Below, piece by piece: positions 22,682 to 33,287 of a DNA stretch of 64,000 bases. Source of the DNA: Bryum argenteum (lineage: Eukaryota; Streptophyta; Bryopsida; Bryales; Bryaceae); assembly GCA_037043015.1 (NCBI GenBank), contig CM073321.1, positions 21,945,001 to 22,009,000 of the forward strand. Reading direction: 5' to 3'. The notes beneath the pieces are model-generated. The model saw only the letters and a program-made list of their open reading frames with translations. It made no database searches and was not told the origin of the DNA. Position numbers and translations under genes: made by a program. Within the stretch, counting starts at the first letter, position 1. Every line of letters starts with the position of its first letter.

Positions 22682-25134
22682 GTGACCAGGACAGTACCAG
22701 CACCAGACAGAGACATGCACCAGGAACACAGGACAAGGATATCAGACGCACCAAGGACCAGGACAGACGTCAAGACCATCAGGACAGGACCAGATAAGAC
22801 CAGCAAGACAAGACCAGACAGGACCAGGACATACGTCAAGACCATGAAGACAGGACTAGACAGGACCAAGACAGAACAAATGAAGAGGGGCAGGAAGAAA
22901 TCCCACAATAGCAGAACAGGTTGAAAGGGGACCAGGAAGTAGACAAAGGGGATGAGGGCGAAATTAGTGGAAAAAATAAAGAAAAAAGAGGAAATAATCA
23001 AAAAGAAAAAAATAATGAAAAAGAGGAAGCAATAAAAAAAGGAGCATAAGAGAAAGAAAGGAAGCAGCCAGCAGTACTATGTGGAGTAATGGATGTCATC
23101 CCAGTCCAAGAGCAACACGTGGCAGAGGCTATGTTACAGCTAAGGGGGCCGCCAATAAAGGAAGAGGATGAAGAAAATTCATCCGGTCAATAGATTTCAT
23201 CCATCATGGATGAAAAACAGCTACTAACCCTAAAACTTGTTTTCAGTTATTGGTGGTGTAGGGTTAACCGAGCCACAAACGAAGTAAAAGAAAGCTGGAG
23301 AAGGGTTCGGGTGGGTCAATCAGGGGCAGAGGAACGAGCACCAAGAGCCAGCACCCACGGCTCGCTAGAACGGACTTGGGAGATGGGGCAGCCGGAGCAA
23401 CCGCAGGTGGATGAAGTCATCGCGCAGGATGATACCCCCCACAAAGATTCATCCGGCGAAAGAGAAGAAGAAGACGACCAGAGGAGGGGGACTAACCCTA
23501 TGGTACCGAAACCCTGGGTCTTTTCGAGAGCAGCAGTGGAAGGTCACAGCAGCCAGGGTTCGGGAGTAAGAGTGATAGAGAGTTTCGGCGCAGTAGCAGC
23601 CGACAACACCAACCGGGCGGGCGCTCAACAAAGGCGGCGGCAAGAAATGGGGCGCCGGCAAGAACACACATGAGGCGCTCAACAAAGGGGGAGCAAAGAA
23701 TGGGAGCGCTCAAGCAGAAGAGGCAAAGAATGGGCGCTCAAACAGGCCGGGCAAAGAAGCAAATGACACCAAGCAGCAGAGAGAAACGATGGTTTTTAGG
23801 GCAGCGGGGTTAGCTGAGGGCGGAGTCGCGGACCATAGCCAACACCGACAGCAGTCGGAGGAGAGAGAGGATACGCGGGGAGGGGCATGCCGTAGACGAC
23901 AGCAGTTGATAGACGCCGGAGGAGCAGCAGTCGGCGAAGGAGCAAGGCAGTCAACCGGCGGTGGAGCGAGACCATTAGCAGCAGGCAGAGTGCAGCAATC
24001 GTTAGGGGCAGGAAGAGGAGTACTAGGCGCCGGCACACGGCAATGATAGCGGCCGCAGATCAAGAGCAGAAGGAGCGGGGCGATTGAGCAAAGACGACAC
24101 CAACCGGGAGCGAGTCGACACCGACAGAGAGCAGATCGATCAAGGAGCAATGGGTCAGGAGTGCGGTGGACAGCAAAAGAAGCATGGAAGTCGCATACGA
24201 CAAGCAGCGAAGGAGACAGAGTGGAATCACAACGGTGGGGGGGGAGACGACCAGCTAGGGTTTCAAGGCGCGGGTTTTTGGCGATTCGCCATAGCTGTGG
24301 CCGCAACAAAGATTGAGGGACAGAGTAGAGAGGAGCTTGCAGAGGCGGACCAGACGAGGCCACTGCGACAGCAGTTTCGAGACCAGGGGCAAGGCAGTTC
24401 GAGGGATTGGGAGCAGCAACAACAACAGCAACTGCGAGCAGCAAGCCCGACAGCCACCAGCCACCAGGTAACGGACCGAAACCAGGGTAATTCGAGAGCT
24501 TTTCAGCTCAGATTGTGGACTGAACCAGGAGCAGTAAGGGAGGATAGAGGTAGGAGGTGGAGGGATGCAGACCAGTTGGCGGGGCTGAACCAGGAAGAGA
24601 GACTTGACACCAGGGATAGAGGGGAGAAATCAGCCTTAACATTCAGAGATTGGGGAGAAGGGAGTCTTTCAGAGGAAGAAGTGCAGGTAAGGAGAAGAAC
24701 AATACAATAGAAAAAATTAAAAATGAACACAAATGAGCTAAGAGAGGGAGCAGGTGGGAACAGCAACCAGGGTGCAGGGCCAGATAACCAGCAGAAGTCT
24801 ATTCAGGGCAGGAGACCAGCAGACAAGGGGGACCTTAGAGCATACCTGCAGGGACCAGGGGTAGCGCCACACCAGGAGGAGATGGACCTAGAGCAAATGG
24901 AGGGGCAGGAACCTCCACATCCGACACAACAGGGACCAGGACCAGCACCAGGGAAGCAGGGACCAGGACCAGCGACCAGAAGCGAGGACCAGGGACCAAA
25001 GACTGAGAAGCGAGACCCAGGACCAGACTGGAGAGAGCAAGGACCAGGACCAGCACTGGGGAGCGAGGACCGAGGCCAAAGATCGAGAGCAGGACGGACC
25101 AGGGAACACCACCAGGAGGACGTTCACTAACCCC
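22682..25134 (+). other. Post-pol spacer of element 1
   Basis: Starts with tandem ACCAGGAC-rich repeats (22690-22880). Then low-complexity, charged, Gln/Arg/Gly-rich reading frames (23206-23673, 24084-24710, 24723-25130) that match no domain I know. A 10-bp-arm palindrome TTTCATCCAT / ATGGATGAAA lies at 23195-23215. The frames may be remnants of the N-part of the downstream ORF or compositional noise. Confidence 0.4.
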
Positions 25135-26292
25135 ATGGCCAGAGTTCCTAGGAGGACCAGGGTTGAGAGGAAGGTAGACAGAGCTATTCAGCTCACCTTT
25201 CTTCCCTTGAAGCATTGGCAGGGATGGAGAGACCTCCAGGATAGTGACTGGGCAGAGCAGGTAGGTCTGGGGTCTTTTTATGAGTACACCTGGCCTGCAC
25301 CACGCACAAAGCTGGTAGCAGACCTCGTGGAGGGGTTCTAGTACACCAAGGGGGAGAAGATTGAGTATTCCCTGCCGATTCGGGCCACAGTAAGGGGTAT
25401 TCCAGTGGAGATTACAGCATGGACCATACAGCAGGCTTTGGGGATTGAGGGGACCAGGACATCACCAGTTCTGAAGGGCGGTACTGCCTTAGAGAAGAAG
25501 TATATGACCATGTTTGGGTTGACCAGGGCAGACCACACCAGTGATGGAACCAAGATCAGGGGGTTTGATGAGCAGTACCAGGAGCGGGTCAAGGCACTGG
25601 TGGAGATCATGTGTGTGAAGAAGACTTCCCAGTATGCCAGCAATGAGCTACTGGAGAACTTGTACCAGGCTGTAAGGAAGGGAGACCACAACTGGGCCCC
25701 CCTTATACTTTCCAGCTTGAGGAGGCTACTTATCCGGATTCGCACTAGCCCGACCAGAGAGATGAAGGGGGCAGAGTTGATGGATGCACTGCTCCGAAAC
25801 TGGTTCCCAGATGATGAGGAGTATGTGGATCCAGCCTCCCAAGAGAGCTCCAGTGAGGAGGAGGATGACTGTGTTGGACCACCAGATGCGACACCGGACA
25901 GACCAGCAGGACTGCTACCACCAGATGTGGCCAGTGGAGAGGAGTTTGAGACTCAGCCGACCAGACAGGAGGAGGACCAGGCCACTTCAGTGGAGCGCCA
26001 GTCTTCATCTTCACCCGGACAGGAGAAGGGCAAGAGGAAGGCTGTAGTATCACCAGGACCAGGGGAGGAGCCGGGCAGGTTCAAGCGGCTGAGGAGGATG
26101 GGTAACAACCCTGGATATCGGGAGACTAGCCCAGATTCCTTGGAGCAGGGTGAGATGTGTGTCACAACACCAGGAGGAGCAGGAGGACATCATGGCAGGA
26201 GGATGAGGGGCCAGGTGAGCAGTCGAGTACTGATCTCCAGTAGTCCAGAGTTGGTGTTAGTATCGACACCCACGAGGGCGGAGCCGATTTGA
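25135..26292 (+). CDS. Extra 3' ORF of element 1, plant-transposon-protein-like
   Basis: One frame from ATG 25135 to 26292 with a single TAG at 25339, where a Gln codon would be one change away. N-half: LTFLPLKHWQGWRDL, FYEYTWPAP, VRGIPVEITAWTIQQALGI, then a helical stretch ELLENLYQAVRKGDHNWAP. The order of an FY motif, then V-RG-I-V--T---I---LGI, recalls the putative plant transposon protein domain seen downstream of pol in Athila/Tat-type elements. The C-half is acidic and Ser/Glu/Pro-rich, with a basic patch KGKRKAV that could be a nuclear signal. Function unknown. The family assignment is from memory of the pattern. Confidence 0.5.
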
Positions 26293-26382
26293 AGGGCCAG
26301 CGCGACTGACCAGCCCCAGAAACCACCTCGTGAGCAAAGACTGTGATCGGATGTGGAGGACCAGGTACAAGAGTAGGATCCC

Positions 26383-27239
26383 ATGGACCACCAGGATGAG
26401 CCAGTTGTGGATTTTCCCACAAGCTCGGTAGGGACCAGGATTCAGCCAGGACCAGCAGGGATGGGGGACCAGGAGGATGTCACCAAGGAAGTGGACCAGT
26501 TAGTCCAGCAGTTGCAGTTGGCATTGGCCCAAGCATCTCGGGTGCAGATGTTACAGGGGCAGGAGGACCGGTCTGGACCGACTTACCAAGTGTTGTTGAC
26601 CACCAGACAGGCCCAAGAGGAGGAGATTCGGCAGCTGGATCGACCACCGCAGCAGCTCAGCACTGATTGGTAGTACTCCAGGAGGACCAGGACAGGGAGA
26701 GGCAGACTTGAGCGGATCAGGGGGTCCAGGCAGAGGCAGTTAGGGCCCGGAGATTGGAGTTGGAGGCCAGGACCAGTGCCAGGTTCAGGGACTTTGATCG
26801 GCTGGCCAAGGAGAACCAGCAGCTCAGGCAGAGGGTGGATTTGGCTGAGGCCAGTTCTACCCAGGCTTCTAAGGGGTTGACCAGACATCTGCTGTCTACC
26901 ACCAAGAAGCATGTACTGGACCAAATTCAGGCCTACTCAGAGGACCAGGCCAGGTACTCCAGGTATTTGATGAGGTTTGCTGAGGCTTACCCATCTTTCG
27001 TGTACTGGTCTGAGGATGACGAGGATGAGGGGGGCCAGGAGATGCCTGATGGGGGGCAGTTTGCGGATGATGGAGGGGCTTCCAGCAGTGGCCTGAGGAC
27101 CACTTCTGGTATTGGATCTCAGTCAAGTGATGGACCAAGAGTACCGCTTCGCTTGCACCACCCGCATCAAGCACCACCAGACCGAGGCAACACCACCGGG
27201 GGACCAAAGATCGGCAGCAGGAGGGGCGGCACCAGTTAG
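26383..27239 (+). pseudogene. Coiled-coil C-terminal part of the extra ORF, frameshifted
   Basis: 26383-26673 continues in the frame of the ORF above (DVTKEVDQLVQQLQLALAQ, then EEEIRQLDRPPQQL). After a frame change, 26754-27239 gives FRDFDRLAKENQQLRQRVDL, RYSRYLMRFAEAYPSFVYW and an acidic SEDDEDEGG stretch. Heptad-like Leu/Gln spacing suggests a coiled coil. It ends shortly before the PPT and probably belongs with 25135-26292 as one protein. Confidence 0.5.
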
Positions 27240-27370
27240 TAGGTAGACAGTAGACGTACGACAGATTACTGGTAGGACCAGTAGGACTTGCTTTTTTTAT
27301 TTTTTGATACCTTAGTTTTTGGTTAACCCCATAAAACTTAAAACCGAGCAGCTGAGGGCAGATGCACACT

Positions 27371-27383
27371 AAAAGGGGGATAA
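27371..27383 (+). other. Polypurine tract of element 1
   Basis: AAAAGGGGGATAA directly before the 3' LTR start TGTTAAC at 27384, the expected place for plus-strand priming. Confidence 0.85.
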
Positions 27384-27684
27384 TGTTAACTGGAGATTTA
27401 AGGTAGTAGAATAGAGGGGCAGTAAAACTGTAGGGGAGCAGTAAAACTGCAATTACTGGGGGGGCAGTAAACTGTTAAGTTACTGTCCTGCCCTGTAGTA
27501 ACTCTGTTGGATGAAAACTGCCTGTTTTGGATGAAAATTGCCAGATGGATGAAAACTGTCAGATGGATGAAATCTGGTGGTTGGATGAAGTCTGGTGGTC
27601 GGATGAAAACTGTTGGCAGTTAGGGTTTTGGGGGTGGCGGCTAGGGTTTTGGATGGGGTTGTGGGAGAGGGGGTTGCGAAGCTC

Positions 27685-27720
<36 letters not shown>

Positions 27721-28201
27721 CAGAGCTCTCAGATGGTAGTTTTGTGTGTAGGATATGTTGTAGGACTGTAGGGAGATGCTGTTAGAGCAGTTTTCAGGAC
27801 TTTGGGGGGTCCAGATAGTGATATCAGTAGGGAGCAGAATCATGTACGGATTTACAGTGAGTAAAGGGAAGGAATTGATTACATTGGGTGTAATTGTCTG
27901 AAATTGCAGTTATGAGTGCTTGAGGGACCAGGTTAGTGGATTCACATGGTGGGTCTAGTAGATCTGGTGTTTAAATGAGTGAGTATTGTAGATCAGACCA
28001 AAGAGAGTAGAAAAATGTATCAGATCTAGGAAAATACCATCAGGATTTGAGTAGATCTAAGTTGGCAGTTTCAGATCTAGGACCCGGATTTTGGGCAGTT
28101 TCAGGGCAGTTTCAGGGGCAGTACAGAATTTTTCGCAGGATTTCAGAGAGCTTTAGGACAGTATTCATTTTTGAAGGAGTAAGAAAAAGATTCCTTTCAC
28201 A
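27384..28201 (+). repeat. 3' LTR of element 1
   Basis: Same start and end as the 5' LTR. It has an extra GGATGAAAA-type unit (near 27515-27540) and, at about 28094-28128, a repeated GGGCAGTTTCA block where the 5' LTR has a GC-rich GGCGCTT block. Confidence 0.92.
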
Positions 28202-29450
28202 TCGATGCAAGCTAAACTAGCTTATAGTTCAGCAGTACGCTTAAGCATTTAGCTCGAGTCGAGCTAAATTCCCGGATGTGACATAATAAGCTATGGTAAT
28301 TTAGGTCAAGTCGAGCTAAGTGCATATTTATTTCACGACCATGCGCAGGGGATTTAGCTCGATTCGAGCTAAACCCACAGTTAGTTGAGTATTCCACTAT
28401 GGTGTATTAACCATATAATGTACTGAATGTGCGCAAATTACGCTACTCTTTTCCTCAACTGAATGGGGCAATTAGCTCGACTCGAGCTAAATCCCCAGCT
28501 GCGACATTATATGCGTAGGTATTTAGCTCGAGTCGAGCTATGTTCACGGCTGCTTCACGACCATACGCAGGGATTTAGCTCGAGTCGAGCTAAACCCACA
28601 ATCAGTTCATTATTCTATCATGGGGGATTAACTAAATATAGTACTGAATCTACGCATTTCCTCTACTATTTTCTCTAACCCCTATATTTCCTTAAAACCC
28701 AAAACAGGTTTTGGAGGATCCCGCAGGAGAAAAACTCAGCCAACTTTGACCATTGTAATCTCACAAATGAGGAAGAATGAACGGTTCAAATTTGGTATGT
28801 GAGAGAAATGTCAAGTGAACTTTGAGATCTTACGGTTGAATCTTTTGAATAATGCTTAGATTGAGAGTTTTTGAGCGTAATCTAAAGGAAGGTCAATTTT
28901 TATGACTTAGACCTTTTTGCAACAAGGAAATTTAGGGGTTAAATGTTCCAGAACTCAATGGGGCAATTAGCTCGACTCGAGCTAAATCCCCAGCTGTATC
29001 ATATTTTGCGTAGATACTTAAATATTTAGCTTGACCCAAGATAATTGCACCGCTGATTCATGACTATACGCAGGGATTTAGCTCGACTCGTGCTAAGTCC
29101 ACAGCTTGTTAATCATTTCACGCTGGGTGTTTAGCACGAGTCGAGCTAAATATTTTACTGAAATTGCGTAGTTCCTTAGCTATTAGCTCTTGATGTTTCA
29201 GAACTTGCTGAGGCAATTAAATCGAGTGAAGGTAAATAAAGTACTCGGTCTAGCCCAATTTAGCTCGTTGCGAGATAAATTATAGTAACATCCTCATAGT
29301 ATAACCACATAGTTATAGTAATGCGAGATGATTTCGAACGTTTAATTAGCTCTAGTCGTATGCTTTCAAGTTGATTTTGATCGTTAGTTTAACTCGAGTC
29401 GAGCTAAATGTCCCTGTGTAGTGGCATCCACATCGTTGTATAATACCAGT
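28202..29450 (+). repeat. Palindrome array in the first intron of the DUF7869-type gene
   Basis: About a dozen copies of TTAGCTCGAnTCGAGCTAA or variants, at 28247, 28299, 28352, 28470, 28521, 28573, 28965, 29024, 29076, 29129, 29259 and 29388. Spacers are also repeated (ATACGCAGGGATTTAGCTCG; AAACCCACA), so units of about 220-240 bp have been duplicated. Several copies keep the palindrome with altered arms. The array continues the 14095-14264 intron segment on the other side of element 1. Confidence 0.85.
28690..28945 (+). repeat. Dispersed repeat, copy 1
   Basis: Resembles 51600-51815: shared order of ATTGTAATCTCAC / ATTACGATCTCAC, AAGTGAACTTTGAGATC / AAGTTAACTTCAAGATC, TACGGTTGAATCTT / TACGGTTGGATCTT, and ATTTAGGGGTTAA / ATCTAGGGATTAA. 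It interrupts the palindrome array. Confidence 0.5.
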
Positions 29451-29524
29451 TGATTTTGTTTTATAATTTATTCTAAATTTGTTTTCCGATCATAGAAGTT
29501 CAGTTCTTTTCTTTTGTTGTGTAG

Positions 29525-32510
29525 GAAATTCACAGAGCTTATTACCGGTTGTACTCGAGGTGTGACCATTCTACATGGTGATTAGTGCGTCCAATGACGA
29601 CTGGGACAATCGAAGTATTTCTTCAGAGGTATTATAATCTTTACGACTTTTTTGCTTTCGACGTTTATGGTGGTTCCGTCTTTAACATAATTGTTTTTTG
29701 GTCATTAGGATTTGGAAGATGTTGAGCTCGTTCTGCCGGATCGTTTGAAGGATTGTCCTGAACTCCCGAGATGCAAATGGATAACCAAATTTGTGAAACT
29801 ATTGAATCCTCGAGGGGCCATTGTTGCAGAGGGTATTTGTTAGAGTGTGAGGTCTGATTGTGTACTGGGCTCCGATGACGAGCCTTTGCGAGATGATCAA
29901 GTAGTTGTTCAGATCGTAAAGTGCTTGGATTTAGAGTTTGTGCCCTCTGATACTATATTTCAATCATTGAAATAGGATCTCAGCCACGCCATTCATGACG
30001 GTTGGTCTTTACTTGATCATTTGCATCGCGAGCAATACATTATTGCAGTTTATGCTCGTGATCAGCCAAAAAGGAAAGGAGTTCGTTCGTATACTTTGGG
30101 ACAAAGGCATCGTCAGATCTTGAGAACTAGGAGGGAAGATCGATTATTAACGATGGAGTCTGTCAATATGGTTGGAAGTATGAAGTGTTGCAATAAGAAT
30201 TGTTGTCAACCATTTTCTCGCCAAAAGATTCTGGCCTTGGAAAAGCAGATGTACGAGTCTTCGGATTTCAAGTTCAAGGCGCACTTTAAGATTGATGTAC
30301 ATCATCGATTTCATCAAACTGTGGACGGGAGTATGATGGTTACAACGGAAGGTATTGATATTTGTGCTCGAGCTTGGCAGAATATTACTGGAGTTCCTCC
30401 TGCTACGTTCTATAGGAAGAAAGCGGAGGGGGCTGCTGGTTTACGTGCTTGACATCACGGGAATGTCGGATCGAAGAAACCAAAACTTCATGTGAAGCAA
30501 GCTGCTGCAACGTTAAAGGTGTTAATCGAAAACGCAGCTAATCATATGCCGCACAAAGCCAAGATGCTCAGTAATGGGCTCAAAGTAGTTTCACGGTCAT
30601 TGCCTTCGTCTTTCAAATAGAAAGATACGATCCCAGATTTCAATCTCATCAATGAGAGGTTGGGGCTGAAATCCATCGCCCAAAGCACTCTCAGTAACAT
30701 GAGGCGAACACTATTCTTTGAGTATTCCAAGAAAGCACTCGGAGATTATTTTGGGCGATGCGCAACGTGTGATAAACTTGAGACAATGATCAAGTCTATG
30801 GTGCCAGAATCAATTGAAGAGAATATGTGGATCAATAAGCTTAAACTCCACTTGGACCATCAGCAAACACATCGTGAGTATTATTATACAAACCGCTCTT
30901 TATCTATTCAAAGGCCCAAAGATGTTCTTTGCATTATCCAGGACAAAATGGATCATGCGAAGACCGCTTGTCCTTTGTTTTCTCATAAAACAAAAACTAA
31001 TGATGCACTGATGAAACTTCCTATTGTTGTGACTGGAATGATTGCTCATGGGCATTGCGATGTTCGTTATGCTCATTACGGGCTTGACATTTATCCGAGT
31101 GATTGCAATCACACTATTGGTTCTATTCTGAAGCTTCTACGAGATCTAGAGCAAGTTCCGATATCGCATTCTAAGTCATTGTTCGTTGGATCGGGAACGC
31201 ATCCTTTGTTTGAGGCATTGCTTATCGGAAAAGATGCTTGTTTGAACTCTCTTTTACCTGAGAGTGAGTCAACAGGGGCTTCCAAATCCTTACCTCTGGT
31301 TTTCCATGTTCAGCTTGACAACGCCGCCTTTGATAACAAGAACTAGTTCATGTTTTGCTTTTGGTCCCTTCTGGTACATATGGGCGTTTTCCGTGAAATG
31401 TATGTCAATTTTCTTTTAGTTGGACATACTCATGAAGATATTGACGCTCTTTTTGGACGTTGGAGTATGATTTTTAAAGAGAATGACTATTTGACGATTC
31501 CTCTTTTGATGAAGTCATTCATGGATGCTGAGGCACTTCTAGTTATACCTCATTTGATTGAGGAAATTCCTAATTTTAAGGGCTATATCAAGGATTTCAT
31601 TGCTTCTAAAGACAAAATTCTTGTCGGTCATTCGGAAGGGCAACAATTTAAGTTTTTCAAGCATGACAATGGGTGGCCTATGATGAAGTACAAGATGTTA
31701 TGTTCTGACAATGAGTGGCTTCCATCGACCAGCGAAAGAATAAAATTGTGGAAAGAGAATTCTATTACCGGTACGCCTCTATTGCCCACGGGAGAAATGA
31801 AGTCTCTAGCGTCAATTCCTATGAAGAATTTGGATGAAATTGTGAAAGGTATATCTGATTTCATTAAGTTGTGGGAAACTTCATGTGCCCAAGACTTGTC
31901 TAGAGAATATCGTCGATGTCACGATTCTGTTTTACGCTATTGGCGTGCAGTCAATGTTTCATTGGTGGCGCCTATGGAGGTTTCTTCTGTTTTGAAGAAT
32001 GGATGTTGGCCTTTGACCCGGGTACCTTTGACTCGAGAATTTCTTAACACGGGTGAATTACGCGAGGAATATGGGCAAGATCCCCATTTTATCGGCCGCT
32101 TGTGTGATAAACCAAGAGAGTCATTTCGCGTTGGTCGAGATGTTTATGCTAGCTACTTTTTGGCTTTACGTCCTGCAGATGGTGATGCTCGACCCTTTTA
32201 GATTGCAAGGGCTTTGATCGATTTTGACGTTGATCGCAACAATCCAGGATGTATTCAAATCCAATTTTTTAAACCTTCTAGCAAGCGCACTGTTGTTCAA
32301 GATACCTATGTTGGTTGGGACACGCAGAAGAATTTCAAATGGGTGTTTCATGACAGTCAAGACCCGGTTTGGCTTTATGCGGGTGCTATTTTTACGTCAT
32401 GGAAATCTTGTGCCAAAGCTGGTTCTCAACGTCCAACAATCTCAATATCTGAGCAACAAGTAATTATCATCAAACAAAATATTCTCCGTTTTGAGACCAA
32501 GGAGGAATAA
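29525..32510 (+). pseudogene. DUF7869-type, transposase-like protein; six in-frame stops, no frameshift
   Basis: Exon 29525-29628 (ATG 29575), a short intron, then exon 29709-32510 with acceptor CATTAG. The second exon is one reading frame of 933 codons interrupted only by TAG 29841, TAG 29973, TGA 30450, TAG 30618, TAG 31344 and TAG 32199. It ends at TAA 32508. Seen in order: Cys-rich MKCCNKNCCQPFS (30180); GIDICARAWQNITGVPPATFYR (from 30352); GRCATCDKLE (30755); IIQDKMDHAKTACP (30933); HGHCDVRYAHYGLDIYPSDCNHT (31048-31116); LDNAAFDNKN (31315); NFLLVGHTHEDIDALFGRWS (31406-31465). This is the order of DUF7869 proteins, which have an RNase H-like, DDE-transposase-like core; the acidic residues in the last three motifs are the likely triad. 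The role in mobilisation is inference. Confidence 0.7.
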
Positions 32511-32535
32511 AGTTTGAGATCATTCAAGACATTGC

Positions 32536-32656
32536 TTTTTAGCTCACGTCGAGCTAAATAGTCTATCGTGGCTTTAGCTGTCATAGAGGACAAAGTCGAC
32601 AAGAACTCTTCCAGATCTTTTCTCGCATTGGATTTTAGCTCGTTTAGAGCTTAATT
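32536..32656. repeat. Palindromes downstream of the DUF7869-type gene
   Basis: TTTAGCTCACGTCGAGCTAAA-type site at about 32536-32560 (one arm altered) and a degenerate TTTAGCTCG...AGCTTAA site at 32632-32656, just after the stop codon. Palindromes therefore lie on both sides of the coding exons. Confidence 0.65.
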
Positions 32657-32659
32657 TAT

Positions 32660-33119
32660 ATTGAAGTTGTTTACAGTTTTTCTCATTATACGCACAATAG
32701 TAGATTGATGTAGTTTTTTTGAAGTAGCACCCTATTGTAACTGTTATTTTAAATAGAATTTTATGTTTAAAACTACATATAGTTTTGACATTGTGATAGT
32801 TTCTCATTTTAATGTGGTTACCGTTTTAATGTGCTATTCCTTTTAGATTGGATGTTGAATGTATTATGACCTTTCCATATATTTGTTCTAAATATAGTTG
32901 AGTTTCTTGTTTTAGTGTAATGTTTTTTCATATTCTAGAGTTTTGACTTTCTTGGTTTGGACTTTAGCTCTAGATGAAGTCCTTTTTGGCGGATTTAGAT
33001 CGATGATATCAGAAATATTCTCATTTTGATGAAATATGTAATTTGATGATAATTTGAATATTCCCATTATAATGAATTACGTGTTCTAATACCTTTGTGC
33101 GTATTTTAGTCGATCTTCC
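32660..33119. other. AT-rich stretch, nothing recognised
   Basis: No coding sequence or clear repeat between the last palindrome and the gypsy fragment. Confidence 0.4.
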
Positions 33120-33287
33120 ATCCCACCTAGTTCTCCACGATCGTTGACCGGACCCTTTTCTCCTGACTGGCGGTGCAACGACTAGCTTGGGCCGCCACTC
33201 CAGCCGATTTGGAACGTCCGCTGGTCCACCAGAGGCTCACAGCAGTCGACCCGGCACACCTGTCAGTCGTCTTGGGAGTCCAACTAG

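Larger units (their letters stand above)
14265..28201 (+). mobile_element. Ty3/gypsy LTR retrotransposon, Tat-like, 13.9 kb (element 1)
   Basis: Complete structure: LTRs 14265-15058 and 27384-28201, PBS at 15059, gag, protease, RT, RNase H, integrase, a long 3' region with an extra ORF, and a PPT before the 3' LTR. Five-base flanks TTGAT (14260-14264) and TCGAT (28202-28206) fit a target duplication with one C/T change. It lies in the first intron of the DUF7869-type gene, in the same orientation. Gag has frameshifts and pol has one stop plus one frame change, so it is recent but not intact. The large size and the extra ORF after integrase suit the Tat/Athila side of plant gypsy elements. Confidence 0.9.

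Noticed and set aside
28202..29450. CRISPR-like array (regular short palindromic repeats)
   Set aside because: The context is a plant intron, spacers are themselves duplicated and of uneven length, and repeats diverge. It is not a CRISPR array.
29709..32510. TAG stops corrected by U-to-C RNA editing or TAG reassignment
   Set aside because: Such editing is known from organelle transcripts of some land plants, while this is nuclear-type DNA with spliceosomal introns and transposons. Other genes in the window end normally, and deamination explains the stops more simply.
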